Positions 55,324 to 63,618 are shown, counted from the first letter of the stretch. The stretch is DNA of 64,000 bases from Akkermansia muciniphila (GCA_945890645.1 CAMDCV010000008.1:48170-112169), one strand, 5' to 3'. Numbers and translations: made by a program. The notes: generated from the letters alone by a model not told the origin.

Positions 55324-56274
55324 TCAAGCGGGACGCGAGGAAAACAACAACTCCAAATCCGGCAAGTCCGCCGCACTGCGCGCTGGCTGCGAAGCAATGA
55401 TTTGGTTACGATGAAACAAAAACACTCCCGGCATTTGTAACCCATCACCGGCGAGATGGCCGACCCCGCAACCGCGAAACAAGGCTAACATCCCGCGCAG
55501 CCAAACACGGGGTCCAAACAATTCCCAAAAGCCGGCTTTGCCCAACCCAAAGCTGCGATACAACTCACAATACGGATCGGCGATTCGTGCCACTCCACTG
55601 CGATCACCGAGATACGCCGTTTCCTTACCTGATTGCAACATATGAACCAGCACCAATCGCGCATTTCGATCTTTCGCCTGCTGCTCAATCATTTCCAAAC
55701 TCCGCAGTAACTGACGGGTGAAAGTGCAACCGAAATGCCGCAAAAATACTAACACGACTTCCTGTGACTCCGCCGCAGCGGAGAGAGTTTCTCCCGAAGA
55801 AAGCACATACTGTGAAGCAGCTTTTTCTAACGAAAGTGGCTCTTGGTAAAGAGGTGGTCGACCGAGATTTGCTTGCAATGCCGTCCATAAAATCATCAAA
55901 AACGGCACAAGCCAGAGCACATCATCGATCAATAACAACACAATGAGTGGATCGGGCAATATGGAATGCCACCAAGTATAGAGAGCCGCCAACACCACTG
56001 CGGCAATTTTGATCGTGCATAATAATACAATGCGCCAGTGTCGAATCGGGTCGCGCGATGCGAGAAAAAAACTGCACCCAAATACCAAGTAAAACAAACC
56101 GATAATTTGCACCAAAACATCATGCCCCGTCGCATTGCAACCGGTTAACGCATAGGCTTTTGCAGGCCAACCGATCGTCCAAACCGCAAAGACGGTACAA
56201 TACAAACCTGCCGCACATAACACTAGCGGCATCCATGCCGGAACTCTGCATTTTCCTCGATCGCAACGCGTCAT
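55324..56274 (-). CDS. Membrane protein fused to an AhpC/TSA-2-like thioredoxin-fold domain
   Basis: A 316-residue two-part protein. Residues about 1-135 hold four predicted membrane spans (VLCAAGLYCTVFAVWTIGW, VLVQIIGLFYLVFGCSFFLA and two more). Residues about 155-310 resemble the peroxiredoxin-like AhpC/TSA-2 (PRXL2/SelL) fold: VVLVFLRHFGCTFTRQLLRSL, then LVLVHMLQSGKE and ADPYCELYRSFGLGK. The active site reads CTFT, so the second cysteine of the usual CxxC is a threonine. The gene lies after manA on the same strand and converges on the NGD operon. Confidence 0.75.
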   Translation of the reverse strand: MTRCDRGKCRVPAWMPLVLCAAGLYCTVFAVWTIGWPAKAYALTGCNATGHDVLVQIIGLFYLVFGCSFFLASRDPIRHWRIVLLCTIKIAAVVLAALYTWWHSILPDPLIVLLLIDDVLWLVPFLMILWTALQANLGRPPLYQEPLSLEKAASQYVLSSGETLSAAAESQEVVLVFLRHFGCTFTRQLLRSLEMIEQQAKDRNARLVLVHMLQSGKETAYLGDRSGVARIADPYCELYRSFGLGKAGFWELFGPRVWLRGMLALFRGCGVGHLAGDGLQMPGVFLFHRNQIIASQPARSAADLPDLELLFSSRPA

Positions 56275-56317
56275 CGGCGCAAGCTAGCGCGGTTTCTTTA
56301 TCGCGCAAGCGGCAGAT

Positions 56318-57253
56318 TCAGGGAATCGAGCTGCGCAAAATAGTCGCATTTCCCTCAGCGATTATCCCTGCCTCGCCACGCGGCAGCAACAAACTCGTGC
56401 CAGCCGGCCACGAGACCCCATCGCTGTCTAGCACGGCACCTTCTACGACGTGCAAGAGACTGAAACGATCCGGCATCACCAATCCGAGAGAATCCCCCGC
56501 TGCTAATGTAAATCGCTCGACCACAAAATGCTCGCAAGATGCAATCACCGCACCTTGGGCCGTATCCAATTCCGGCTCGACATCAAAAAAGTCAATACTC
56601 GCCAGCGACTCAGCAATGTGCAATTCGCGTGCCTTGCCATCCAGTCCCACACGATTCCAGTCAAACACCCGGTACGTCGTGTCCGAATTTTGTTGAATCT
56701 CAAATATCAACAAACCGGCTCCGATCGCGTGCAACCTTCCCGATGGAATGAAGATCGAGTCTCCTTTACTAACGGGAATTTCATGCACGAGGTCGGCGAC
56801 ACTGCCATTTTCAATCGCCGCTGCAAAACTTTCACGCGTCGCATCTTTGCGTAACCCCACCACCAATCGCGCGTGCTTTTGAGCGGCGGCAATATACCAC
56901 ATTTCTGTTTTCGGTTCCCCCTTGAGTTGCGCGGCCAATGCGGCTGGTGGATGCACTTGGATCGACAAATCTTCACGTGCATCAAGAATCTTTACTAGCA
57001 GTGGAAAGCGCTCACTCAATGGCAATCCCACACCGAAAATCTCTTCGCGCTTTTCGGTCCATAACTCATGCAAGGTCATGCCAGAGAAAGGCCCGGATAC
57101 CACTACGGATTGCGCCTCGGCCCGGTCCACCACTTCCCACGACTCCCCGTAAGGCGCTTCTGCGTCAGGCAGAGACCGATGAAAGTGCGTTTCTAACAAT
57201 CGACCTCCCCACACACGCTCCATCGCGATCGGAGCAAATACCAAAACTGCCAT
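56318..57253 (-). CDS. manA: Mannose-6-phosphate isomerase, class I type
   Basis: Interconverts mannose-6-phosphate and fructose-6-phosphate. The 311-residue zinc cupin has APIAMERVWGGRLL at the N terminus, GESWEVVDR, the metal-binding region LSIQVHPP and KTEMWYI, and DSIFIPSGRLHAIGAGLLIFEIQQNSDTTYR. It is of the short bacterial type (about 310 residues). prmA lies upstream, 84 bases away, on the same strand. Confidence 0.93.
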   Translation of the reverse strand: MAVLVFAPIAMERVWGGRLLETHFHRSLPDAEAPYGESWEVVDRAEAQSVVVSGPFSGMTLHELWTEKREEIFGVGLPLSERFPLLVKILDAREDLSIQVHPPAALAAQLKGEPKTEMWYIAAAQKHARLVVGLRKDATRESFAAAIENGSVADLVHEIPVSKGDSIFIPSGRLHAIGAGLLIFEIQQNSDTTYRVFDWNRVGLDGKARELHIAESLASIDFFDVEPELDTAQGAVIASCEHFVVERFTLAAGDSLGLVMPDRFSLLHVVEGAVLDSDGVSWPAGTSLLLPRGEAGIIAEGNATILRSSIP

Positions 57254-57337
57254 GCGTGAGAGAATGTCTGATTAACAAAAAATTGCCACCCAAAATATCG
57301 ACTTGCCTCGAGAATTTCCGACTCAGGGACAGCTTCG

Positions 57338-58192
57338 TTATTTTTCCACCAAGTCGTTCATCCACGCACCGCGGGCGGTGACCCACTTGCCTTTGCGGAT
57401 AACGGTCGGAAAACCAAAACCTTGTTCAGCGGCGGCCGTAAACACATCCCATGCTTGGCTTGCGAGAATTCCGGAAATCACGATCTCTCCCCCAGGCTTC
57501 AACAACTTCGCCATGACAGGAAAGGCTTGGATTAGAATCGTGCTGAATAAATTCGCGACCACCACATCGTATTTTTTGCGAGGCTTCCACTTCAATACAT
57601 CTTTCTGTTCAAGGGTCACATCCGCCACACCATTGCGCAATAAATTGTCTGCCGTAGCTTTGACAGAAAAGGGATCGAAGTCGCAGGCATACGCTTCCCC
57701 TGCTCCGACTTTTTTAGCTGCAATCACTAACAATCCCGTACCGGTACCGAGGTCAGCTACCGACCAACCGGCTTTGCGACTGCGACCGATATCGACCAAC
57801 AATCGCAGACATGTCGAAGTGGTGGCATGGTCGCCAGTACCAAACGCCATCTCTGCGGGAATTGATAAAATTTCACGTCCTTCATGTTCCGCACGCAGCT
57901 TTTTCAATTTCTTGGGATCCGCTTCGGACGTAACACCGAAGACATCGCGAATTTTCAACAAGGGCTGCACGGCGTTCACCGGATTAATCCACTCAGCATT
58001 TTTCATCTTGCGTACGGAACCACCAAATTGCTCGACGATCGAATTCGCTTCTTTTTCCGTGGCACAAAAAACCCTAATGCGAGCGGATTTTCCACCCTTG
58101 AGGATTTCTATGACGAAATTCGGATTGCCATGAAAACGATCTTCCCACGCATCCATCCACTTCACTCCTGATAACTTCGACCACTCGTACAT
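57338..58192 (-). CDS. prmA: Ribosomal protein L11 methyltransferase
   Basis: SAM-dependent enzyme that trimethylates ribosomal protein L11. The 284-residue protein has an N-terminal substrate domain and a Rossmann domain with AFGTGDHATTSTCLRLL, VADLGTGTGLLVIAAKKVGA, ACDFDPFSVKATADNLLRN and VVANLFSTILIQ (NL motif). GEIVISGILASQ closes the fold. It is divergent from the Gfo/Idh/MocA gene with 130 bases between. Confidence 0.93.
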   Translation of the reverse strand: MYEWSKLSGVKWMDAWEDRFHGNPNFVIEILKGGKSARIRVFCATEKEANSIVEQFGGSVRKMKNAEWINPVNAVQPLLKIRDVFGVTSEADPKKLKKLRAEHEGREILSIPAEMAFGTGDHATTSTCLRLLVDIGRSRKAGWSVADLGTGTGLLVIAAKKVGAGEAYACDFDPFSVKATADNLLRNGVADVTLEQKDVLKWKPRKKYDVVVANLFSTILIQAFPVMAKLLKPGGEIVISGILASQAWDVFTAAAEQGFGFPTVIRKGKWVTARGAWMNDLVEK

Positions 58193-58285
58193 AATATTCT
58201 CGCGCGTCTCTACATCGCACCAGCCGTGCTGGCAATGCGATTATGCAACAACCGCCGGTTTCAATCTCGCATCGTCATACAATTT

Positions 58286-58314
58286 GACAGTGAAAATAAT
58301 TCCTGCCAACTTTG
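58286..58314 (+). promoter_or_regulatory. Promoter of the sugar-acid operon
   Basis: Perfect TTGACA (58286-58291), 17-base spacer, CAACTT (58309-58314). The -10 ends eight bases before the ATG at 58323, so the transcript should be leaderless or nearly so. Confidence 0.6.
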
Positions 58315-58322
58315 GCGCGCAT

Positions 58323-59366
58323 ATGAAATTTGGAATTATTGGAGCTGGAATGATCGGACATTTTCATGCCAAGGCGATTGGTGCCATGGCTGATGGAGAA
58401 CTTCACTCGGTCTTCGACTTGCGAGCCGAGAGCGCACAGAAACTTGCCGATGAATACGGCTGCACCGCATACTCAAGCTTTGAAGAATTTCTCGCCGATC
58501 CCGAACTGGACGTCGTCACCATCGGCACTCCCTCAGGTGCGCACCGCGATCCCGCCATCGCGGCACTGCAAGCAGGCAAGCATGTGATTTGTGAAAAACC
58601 GTTAGAGATCACCACCGAGCGCATCGATGAAATGGTCGCTGCTGCCGCTGCTGCCGGAAAAACACTTTCCGCCGTTCTCAATCGTCGCTTTCAACCCGCC
58701 ATCGAAGCGTTTAAGAAAGCCAGCGAAGAGGAGCGTTTCGGCAAAATCACTTCGGCCTCGGCCTATGTGAAATGGTGGCGCACCCAGGAATACTACGACT
58801 CCGGCGCTTGGCGCGGCACCTGGGCCCTCGACGGCGGCGGCGCGCTGATGAATCAAGGCGTGCACACGGTCGATCAATTGATCCACATCGCTGGCCCGGT
58901 GGTAGCTGTCACAGCATCTACCGCGTTACTCGCTCACGAAAGAATCGAAGTGGAAGATGCCTGCGTGGCGATTTTAGAATTTGCCAATGGCGCGCGTGGC
59001 GTGCTGGAGGCTTCGACCTGTTGCTGGTCATCGACGGGACACCCGGCAGAAGTGCAAGTTTGCGGCACCAAGGGCTCGGTGTTTCTCGCTGATGAAGCCT
59101 TCCGCGTGTGGGACTTTGCGGAGCCAAAAGAAGAAGACGCAAGCATCCGCGAAACACTCATGCAGGGCGCGGCAAAAGGCCTCGGCGCCAATGATCCTTC
59201 GGCGATTAATTACGAAGGGCATCGTCGTAACTTCCAAGAAGTGGTCGAAGCGATCCGCCAAAATCGTCCCTGCGCTGTTGATGCCAGCGAGGCTCGCAAG
59301 GCTGTCGCCGTCATCAATGCCGTCTATCAATCCGCCCGTCAAGGTGGCATCCGCATCACTCTCTAA
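58323..59366 (+). CDS. Gfo/Idh/MocA-family oxidoreductase
   Basis: A 347-residue NAD(P)-dependent dehydrogenase. The N-terminal Rossmann motif is FGIIGAGMIGHFHAKAI, with the TIGTPSGAH segment and the catalytic EKP motif in HVICEKPLEIT. The C-terminal beta-sheet domain holds WRGTWALDGGGALMNQGVHTVDQL with the conserved aspartate and histidine. It heads a four-gene operon with a TIM-barrel isomerase, gluconokinase and an Ldh-family dehydrogenase, which suggests a sugar or inositol acid as substrate. Confidence 0.9.
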   Translation: MKFGIIGAGMIGHFHAKAIGAMADGELHSVFDLRAESAQKLADEYGCTAYSSFEEFLADPELDVVTIGTPSGAHRDPAIAALQAGKHVICEKPLEITTERIDEMVAAAAAAGKTLSAVLNRRFQPAIEAFKKASEEERFGKITSASAYVKWWRTQEYYDSGAWRGTWALDGGGALMNQGVHTVDQLIHIAGPVVAVTASTALLAHERIEVEDACVAILEFANGARGVLEASTCCWSSTGHPAEVQVCGTKGSVFLADEAFRVWDFAEPKEEDASIRETLMQGAAKGLGANDPSAINYEGHRRNFQEVVEAIRQNRPCAVDASEARKAVAVINAVYQSARQGGIRITL

Positions 59367-59381
59367 CATTTTTTTCGAATC

Positions 59382-60263
59382 ATGAAACTCACTGGATTTT
59401 CCGATGAAGCAGGTCGCCCCCTTGCGCGACAAATCGAAGCCACCAAAGCCCTCGGCTGGAAGCACCTTTCCGCGCGCGGTGTTGATGGCATGAACTTTCA
59501 CGAAGTGCCGCAGGAGACCTTTGCAGCGCTCGCCGATGAACTCGACGCCGCTGGCATCGCCGTGCCGGAGTTCGGTTCGCTGATCGGCAACTGGGGGAAA
59601 AAAATCAGCAGCGACTTCACGATCACACTCGCCGAAATCGACCGCGCGATCCCTCGCATGCAAAGACTCGGCACCAAGCTGATTCGCATCATGTCGTATG
59701 CGCAAGAGCCTTGGGGCGAGGACCAGCAGGAAGAAGAACGCTTTCGCCGCCTGCGCGTGATCGTCGATCGCTTTGCCGATGCGGGGATCGTTGCAGCGCA
59801 TGAAAACTGTATGAACTGGGGCGGCTTTTCCGCACAGCACACGCTGCGTTTGATCGAAGAAGTCCCCGGCCTGAAGCTGGTGTTTGATACCGGAAATCCG
59901 GTGTTTCAGATCGACCGCTCCGCCAATCAAGAGGGTCAATGGCAAGACGCGTTTGCCTTTTGGCAAGCGGTTCGCGATCACGTCGTGCACATTCACATCA
60001 AGGATTGCCAATACCCCGTCACCGAGGGCGTGGAGCCTATTTACAATTGGCCCGGCGAAGGTGAGGCACAGGTGAAAAAAATTCTGTCAGATGCCAAGTC
60101 ATCGGGTTACGACGGTTTCATCGCCATCGAACCTCACGTCGCCACGGTGTTTCACGTGAAGGATCAGTCGCAAGTCGATTGGCAGCAATGCTACGACTCC
60201 TACGTCACCTACGGCCAGAAATTGGAAGCGATGCTGCGCGAGATCGATTGGCTGCCGGAATGA
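59382..60263 (+). CDS. Sugar phosphate isomerase/epimerase, TIM-barrel
   Basis: A 293-residue TIM-barrel protein of the xylose-isomerase-like family starting MKLTGFSDEAGRPLARQIEA. Metal ligands are suggested by VAAHENCMNWGG, LVFDTGNPVFQ, VVHIHIKDC and DGFIAIEPHVA. It lies 15 bases after the Gfo/Idh/MocA gene, and its stop overlaps the gluconokinase start (ATGA). In such operons the pair usually oxidises and isomerises a sugar or cyclitol. The exact reaction is not determined here. Confidence 0.85.
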   Translation: MKLTGFSDEAGRPLARQIEATKALGWKHLSARGVDGMNFHEVPQETFAALADELDAAGIAVPEFGSLIGNWGKKISSDFTITLAEIDRAIPRMQRLGTKLIRIMSYAQEPWGEDQQEEERFRRLRVIVDRFADAGIVAAHENCMNWGGFSAQHTLRLIEEVPGLKLVFDTGNPVFQIDRSANQEGQWQDAFAFWQAVRDHVVHIHIKDCQYPVTEGVEPIYNWPGEGEAQVKKILSDAKSSGYDGFIAIEPHVATVFHVKDQSQVDWQQCYDSYVTYGQKLEAMLREIDWLPE

Positions 60264-60757
60264 GCGCGCCCTATCTGATCATGGGGGTCAGTGGTTGTGG
60301 CAAAACAAGCGTCGGTCAGGCGCTCGCTTCCGCACTACATTGCCCGTTTTTCGATGCCGATGACTTCCACCCTGCCGCCAATCGCGATAAAATGAGCCGC
60401 GGCATTCCGCTCACCGAAGAAGACCGCGCACCATGGTTGCAAGCCATCGCTGAAAAACTCATCGATCAAAAAGATCAGCCCTTCGTCCTAGCCTGCTCAG
60501 CTCTACGCGAAAGCTACCGCCAACTACTCCGCACCGCCTGCCCTGCGTTGCGCATCATCCACCTCCACGGCACACGCGAACTATTGTTAGACAGATTGCA
60601 GCAACGGGAAAATCATTTCATGCCCGCCTCGCTACTCGATAGTCAACTCGCCACCTTGGAGACTCCCGTCGATGCTTTGACCATTGACATTTCTCTACCC
60701 ATGGCGAGCATCGTGCAGCACATTGTCTCAACATTTTCCTCAACATCCCATGTCTGA
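60260..60757 (+). CDS. gntK: Gluconokinase
   Basis: Phosphorylates D-gluconate to 6-phosphogluconate. The 165-residue P-loop kinase has MGVSGCGKTSVGQALA, the substrate segment FDADDFHPAANRDKMSRGIPLTEEDRAPWL and ACSALRESYRQLLR, all diagnostic for GntK. ATG 60260 overlaps the preceding stop as ATGA. It is the step that feeds the operon into the pentose phosphate or Entner-Doudoroff routes. Confidence 0.92.
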   Translation: MSAPYLIMGVSGCGKTSVGQALASALHCPFFDADDFHPAANRDKMSRGIPLTEEDRAPWLQAIAEKLIDQKDQPFVLACSALRESYRQLLRTACPALRIIHLHGTRELLLDRLQQRENHFMPASLLDSQLATLETPVDALTIDISLPMASIVQHIVSTFSSTSHV

Positions 60758-61841
60758 ATTCCTCGTTATCCCTCGCCAACAACACGATGACCTCGTCATC
60801 GCCGCTTATGTCTCTCGTGGTTTCGCTGCCGATGAAGCCGCCGAAGGCGCACGCCTCGCCGCCGAAGCCGCACGTCATGGCATCCGCACGCACCACGCGT
60901 TGAAAGCGTTGCATCTCGACCACTTGTTCGGCTCTGCCACGGGCGGATGTGTGCCAGGCGCTGAAATCGAAGTGCTGCCTTCGCGATTCCCGGCATCAGA
61001 GGCGTGGAATGCGAATAAAAAACTCGGGCAAAGCGTCGCCTACCGCGCGATCGAACGCGGCATCGAACTCGCTGATCAATACGGCATCGCCCAAATCTCC
61101 ATCGACAATGCCTTCCACTATCTCTGGGGCGGTGGCTATGTCATGGACGCTGCCGAGCGCGGCTACATCGCCTACACCAATTGCACTTCCACTCTTGCAG
61201 AAGTTGTGCCCTTTGGGGGGAAATTTCCGACTCTCGGCACCAATCCGCACTCCTGGGGCATCCCCACCATGGCGGCTTCCGGATTTCCGTTAGTGATCGA
61301 TTGGGCCACCTCCACCGTTGCCATGGGCCGCGTGCAGGCATTGAAACGCGAGGGCAAACAACTGCCTCCCGGTGCCGCCGTGGACAAGGATGGCAACCCT
61401 ACCACTGACCCGCATCAAGTCTCCTCGCTGCTCCCTTTCGGCGCACACAAGGGCTACGGCCTCTCGCTCATCAACGAACTCATGGGCGCCCTCATCGGCG
61501 GCTCACTGCCCACTCATCGCGGGCGTGCGATCCCCACCGTCGGCGAAAAATCGACCTCAGCGTTCTACTTCCAAATCATCCATCCCGACGCCCTTAGTGG
61601 TCGTGATTTCGCCCAAGGCCGCACGCAGTTGGAAAACCTCAGCGCCGTCATCCACGACATCCTTGGCCACGGCAATGAAAACGCCATGCTCCCCGGCCAA
61701 CTCGAAGCGAAGGCCCGCCAGCAGTCCGATGCCAATGGCGGCATCCTCTTCACCGCCGCCGAAGTCGCCGAGTTCAATGAAATCAACCACGAACTAGGCC
61801 GCCCCGAGTGGGATCTCGCCACCCTCGCCGTGGCAAAGTAG
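60750..61841 (+). CDS. Ldh-family (malate/L-lactate dehydrogenase type) oxidoreductase
   Basis: A 363-residue member of the LDH2/MDH2 family, NAD(P)-dependent 2-hydroxyacid dehydrogenases unrelated to classical LDH. HGIRTHHALKALHLDHL near the N terminus holds the catalytic histidine, followed by GIAQISIDNAFHYLWGG, GTNPHSWGIP and LPFGAHKGYGLSLINELMGALIGG. Relatives act on diketogulonate, ureidoglycolate or lactate. Its start overlaps gntK by eight bases, placing it last in the operon, probably reducing or oxidising a 2-keto or 2-hydroxy sugar acid. Confidence 0.9.
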   Translation: MSEFLVIPRQQHDDLVIAAYVSRGFAADEAAEGARLAAEAARHGIRTHHALKALHLDHLFGSATGGCVPGAEIEVLPSRFPASEAWNANKKLGQSVAYRAIERGIELADQYGIAQISIDNAFHYLWGGGYVMDAAERGYIAYTNCTSTLAEVVPFGGKFPTLGTNPHSWGIPTMAASGFPLVIDWATSTVAMGRVQALKREGKQLPPGAAVDKDGNPTTDPHQVSSLLPFGAHKGYGLSLINELMGALIGGSLPTHRGRAIPTVGEKSTSAFYFQIIHPDALSGRDFAQGRTQLENLSAVIHDILGHGNENAMLPGQLEAKARQQSDANGGILFTAAEVAEFNEINHELGRPEWDLATLAVAK

Positions 61842-61872
61842 CACGGTTCTGGGGGCAGGAGTCAGGTTGGGG

Positions 61873-61918
61873 GAAAATCAAAAATCAAACGTCAACAATC
61901 ATAAATCGTCAATCAATC
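61873..61918. repeat. ATC-rich degenerate repeat ahead of the ThuA gene
   Basis: A short stretch of AAAATCA, AATCAA, CGTCAA, AATCGTCAATC-type units (about 46 bp), low in complexity, between the Ldh gene and the ThuA gene. It resembles the other short-period intergenic repeats at 27252 and 43055. Confidence 0.4.
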
Positions 61919-61995
61919 TGCCTTTCCTTTCCCTTTTTCGTGGAAAAAACCAGGTGTCCAGACCTTCGCCATTGAAACCTTCCCGACTACACATC

Positions 61996-62868
61996 ATGAA
62001 TCGCCTCATCCTACTCTCCCTCCTCCTCACTGGCCACGTCTTTGCCCAAAAGCCCATCCGCGTATTGGTATGGGACGAGCAACAACCGGAACAAAAACAA
62101 GCCTACGGTGATAAATTCCTCGGCGAAACCATTGCCGCGCATCTCGCGACCAAGGATGGTCTCACAGTCAAATCTTCAGCATTGTCTTCTCCCGAGCAAG
62201 GACTTTCCACGACCCAACTCGATGAGACCGATGTGTTGATTTTTTGGTCGCACCAAAAAAACGCGGAATTCACCAATGAAAGAGCCGAAGACATCGCAAA
62301 ACGCGTTCAAGATGGAAAACTTTCGCTGATCGTTTTGCATTCGGCACATTGGTCAAAGCCGTTTGTGAAACTCATGCAGGCTCGCGCCATCGCCGATGCA
62401 CGGAAGCATCTCGGTGCAAATGTCACACTTCGCTACTTGAATGAAAATCCCATTGGCAAGGGTCCCAAGGTCGACGATGAAATCACTCCGTTTTTCAGTC
62501 AAGAAGAGGAGCAATGGGTTCTTACTTTGCCCAATTGTGCGTTCCCCTCATGGCGCGCGGATGGAGCGGCTTCCCATGTCATGACCCTCATGCCGACGCA
62601 CCCGATCGCTCGCGGTTTGCCAGCGCGTTGGGATATCCCGCAAACTGAAATGTATAGCGAACCCTTTCATGTGCCTAAACCTGACGCCGTCATTTTCATG
62701 GAAAAATGGGACAAGGGCGAAACGTTTCGCAGCGGCTGCGTGTGGAATATCGGCAAGGGAGCGGTTTTTTATTTCCGACCCGGCCACGAAACCTACCCCG
62801 TTTACCAACAAAAAGAGCCTCTCCAAGTTCTGGAAAATGCCATCCGTTGGCTCCATCCCGCATCATGA
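61996..62868 (+). CDS. Secreted ThuA-like protein (trehalose-utilisation family)
   Basis: A 290-residue exported protein with a signal peptide (MNRLILLSLLLTGHVFA). It has the glutamine-amidotransferase-like ThuA fold: IRVLVWDEQQPEQKQAYGD, DVLIFWSHQKN, LSLIVLHSAHWSKPFVKLM, MPTHPIARGLPARWDIPQTEMYSEPF and GAVFYFRPGHETYPVY. The role in sugar use is inferred from family. ATG 61996 is the only start giving the signal. Confidence 0.88.
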   Translation: MNRLILLSLLLTGHVFAQKPIRVLVWDEQQPEQKQAYGDKFLGETIAAHLATKDGLTVKSSALSSPEQGLSTTQLDETDVLIFWSHQKNAEFTNERAEDIAKRVQDGKLSLIVLHSAHWSKPFVKLMQARAIADARKHLGANVTLRYLNENPIGKGPKVDDEITPFFSQEEEQWVLTLPNCAFPSWRADGAASHVMTLMPTHPIARGLPARWDIPQTEMYSEPFHVPKPDAVIFMEKWDKGETFRSGCVWNIGKGAVFYFRPGHETYPVYQQKEPLQVLENAIRWLHPAS

Positions 62869-62911
62869 GGCATCAAATTGCGGAAAAATGCAGGTATTTG
62901 ATGATTTCTGC

Positions 62912-62940
62912 TTGACCGCTGACACTTTTCCCGCTTTTCT
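62912..62940 (+). promoter_or_regulatory. Probable promoter of rpmB
   Basis: TTGACC (62912-62917), 17-base spacer, TTTTCT (62935-62940). The -35 is the same as for sucCD. Confidence 0.4.
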
Positions 62941-62974
62941 TCGCGCCCCCCATAACAGCAACTTTACTTTAGCC

Positions 62975-63238
62975 ATGTCACGCATTTGCAGTATCCGAGG
63001 TTCCCATGTCCGCAGTGGTGGACGTATTCATCGTTCCGGTCTCGCCAAGAAAAAAGGCGGTATCGGTCGCCACGTCACCAAGGTTGTGAAACGCAAAGTT
63101 TCTCCTAACCTTCAGGACAAACGCATCTGGGTGCCCGAATTTGGTCACTACATAAAAATGCGCCTCTCCTGCAAAGCGATCAAGACCATCACCAAAAATG
63201 GCGCCTTGAATACGCTGATCAAAGCAGGCTTGATCTAA
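62975..63238 (+). CDS. rpmB: 50S ribosomal protein L28
   Basis: An 87-residue basic protein of the large subunit starting MSRICSIRGSHVRSGGRIHR, with VKRKVSPNLQDKRIWVPEFG and IKTITKNGALNTLIKAGL at the end, typical of L28. The longer frame upstream to 62669 runs through the ThuA gene and is rejected. It is followed by a strong terminator. The usual neighbour rpmG (L33) is not next to it. Confidence 0.95.
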   Translation: MSRICSIRGSHVRSGGRIHRSGLAKKKGGIGRHVTKVVKRKVSPNLQDKRIWVPEFGHYIKMRLSCKAIKTITKNGALNTLIKAGLI

Positions 63239-63265
63239 GTATTCTGCGTTGAAAATACGCGAACG

Positions 63266-63294
63266 AAAAACCCTAGGAATTCCCTAGGGTTTTT
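63266..63294. terminator. Bidirectional Rho-independent terminator after rpmB
   Basis: AAAACCCTAGG (63267-63277) pairs with CCTAGGGTTTT (63283-63293) around a 5-base loop, with T and A tracts at both ends. It works in both directions and separates rpmB from the IS remnant. Confidence 0.9.
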
Positions 63295-63349
63295 GTATTG
63301 AGGGAAATCAGAGTATACATCGAAGAACTTGATGCGAACATTCCACGTG

Positions 63350-63511
63350 TCAATTTTTTTGTACGATCCATGGGCGAATGTTGAGAGCTTCTTTCCCAGT
63401 TATTTCTTGCGGCCATTCCGGGTTCGATTCGCCTGTTTTCACTCCTTTGAGTGCCTCAAGCGCTACGCGGGCTTTGAATTCGGGGTCGTGTCTTCTGCGT
63501 TATACTTTCAT
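63350..63511 (-). pseudogene. Decayed IS3-family transposase OrfA (N-terminal fragment)
   Basis: The minus strand reads ATG AAA GTA TAA at 63511-63500, then RRRHDPEFKARVALEALKGV without interruption. This is the conserved HTH start of IS3-type OrfA proteins. Further on, KEALNIRPWIVQKN resembles the AKEYNIHPVQVAQWK segment, but about 15 residues between are scrambled, and a TGA ends the frame at 63350-63352. The early stop, scrambled middle and missing OrfB mark it as a dead remnant, cut off by the rpmB terminator region. Confidence 0.7.
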
Positions 63512-63566
63512 ATTCGGGCGTGTGCTTTGGGTTTATATTCCGCTCCCACACAGCCCAATCATAACT

Positions 63567-63594
63567 TAGCCTCTGACCCGATTTTCGGAGGCTA
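63567..63594. repeat. Inverted repeat near the IS remnant
   Basis: TAGCCTC (63567-63573) and GAGGCTA (63588-63594) form a perfect 7-bp stem with an inner CCGA/TCGG. It may be part of the old IS end or a terminator for the gene at 63619. No T tract. Confidence 0.4.
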
Positions 63595-63618
63595 GATCAG
63601 AAAAACCTGTTGATTGGA

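Noticed and set aside
59028..60011. 327-codon minus-strand frame across the Gfo/Idh and TIM-barrel genes
   Set aside because: It spans the junction of two clear plus-strand genes and shows no family signature.
63410..63450. tRNA-like T-loop GGTTCGATTCGCC
   Set aside because: The flanking bases do not form a T stem or cloverleaf; the stretch is the antisense of the IS3 OrfA remnant.
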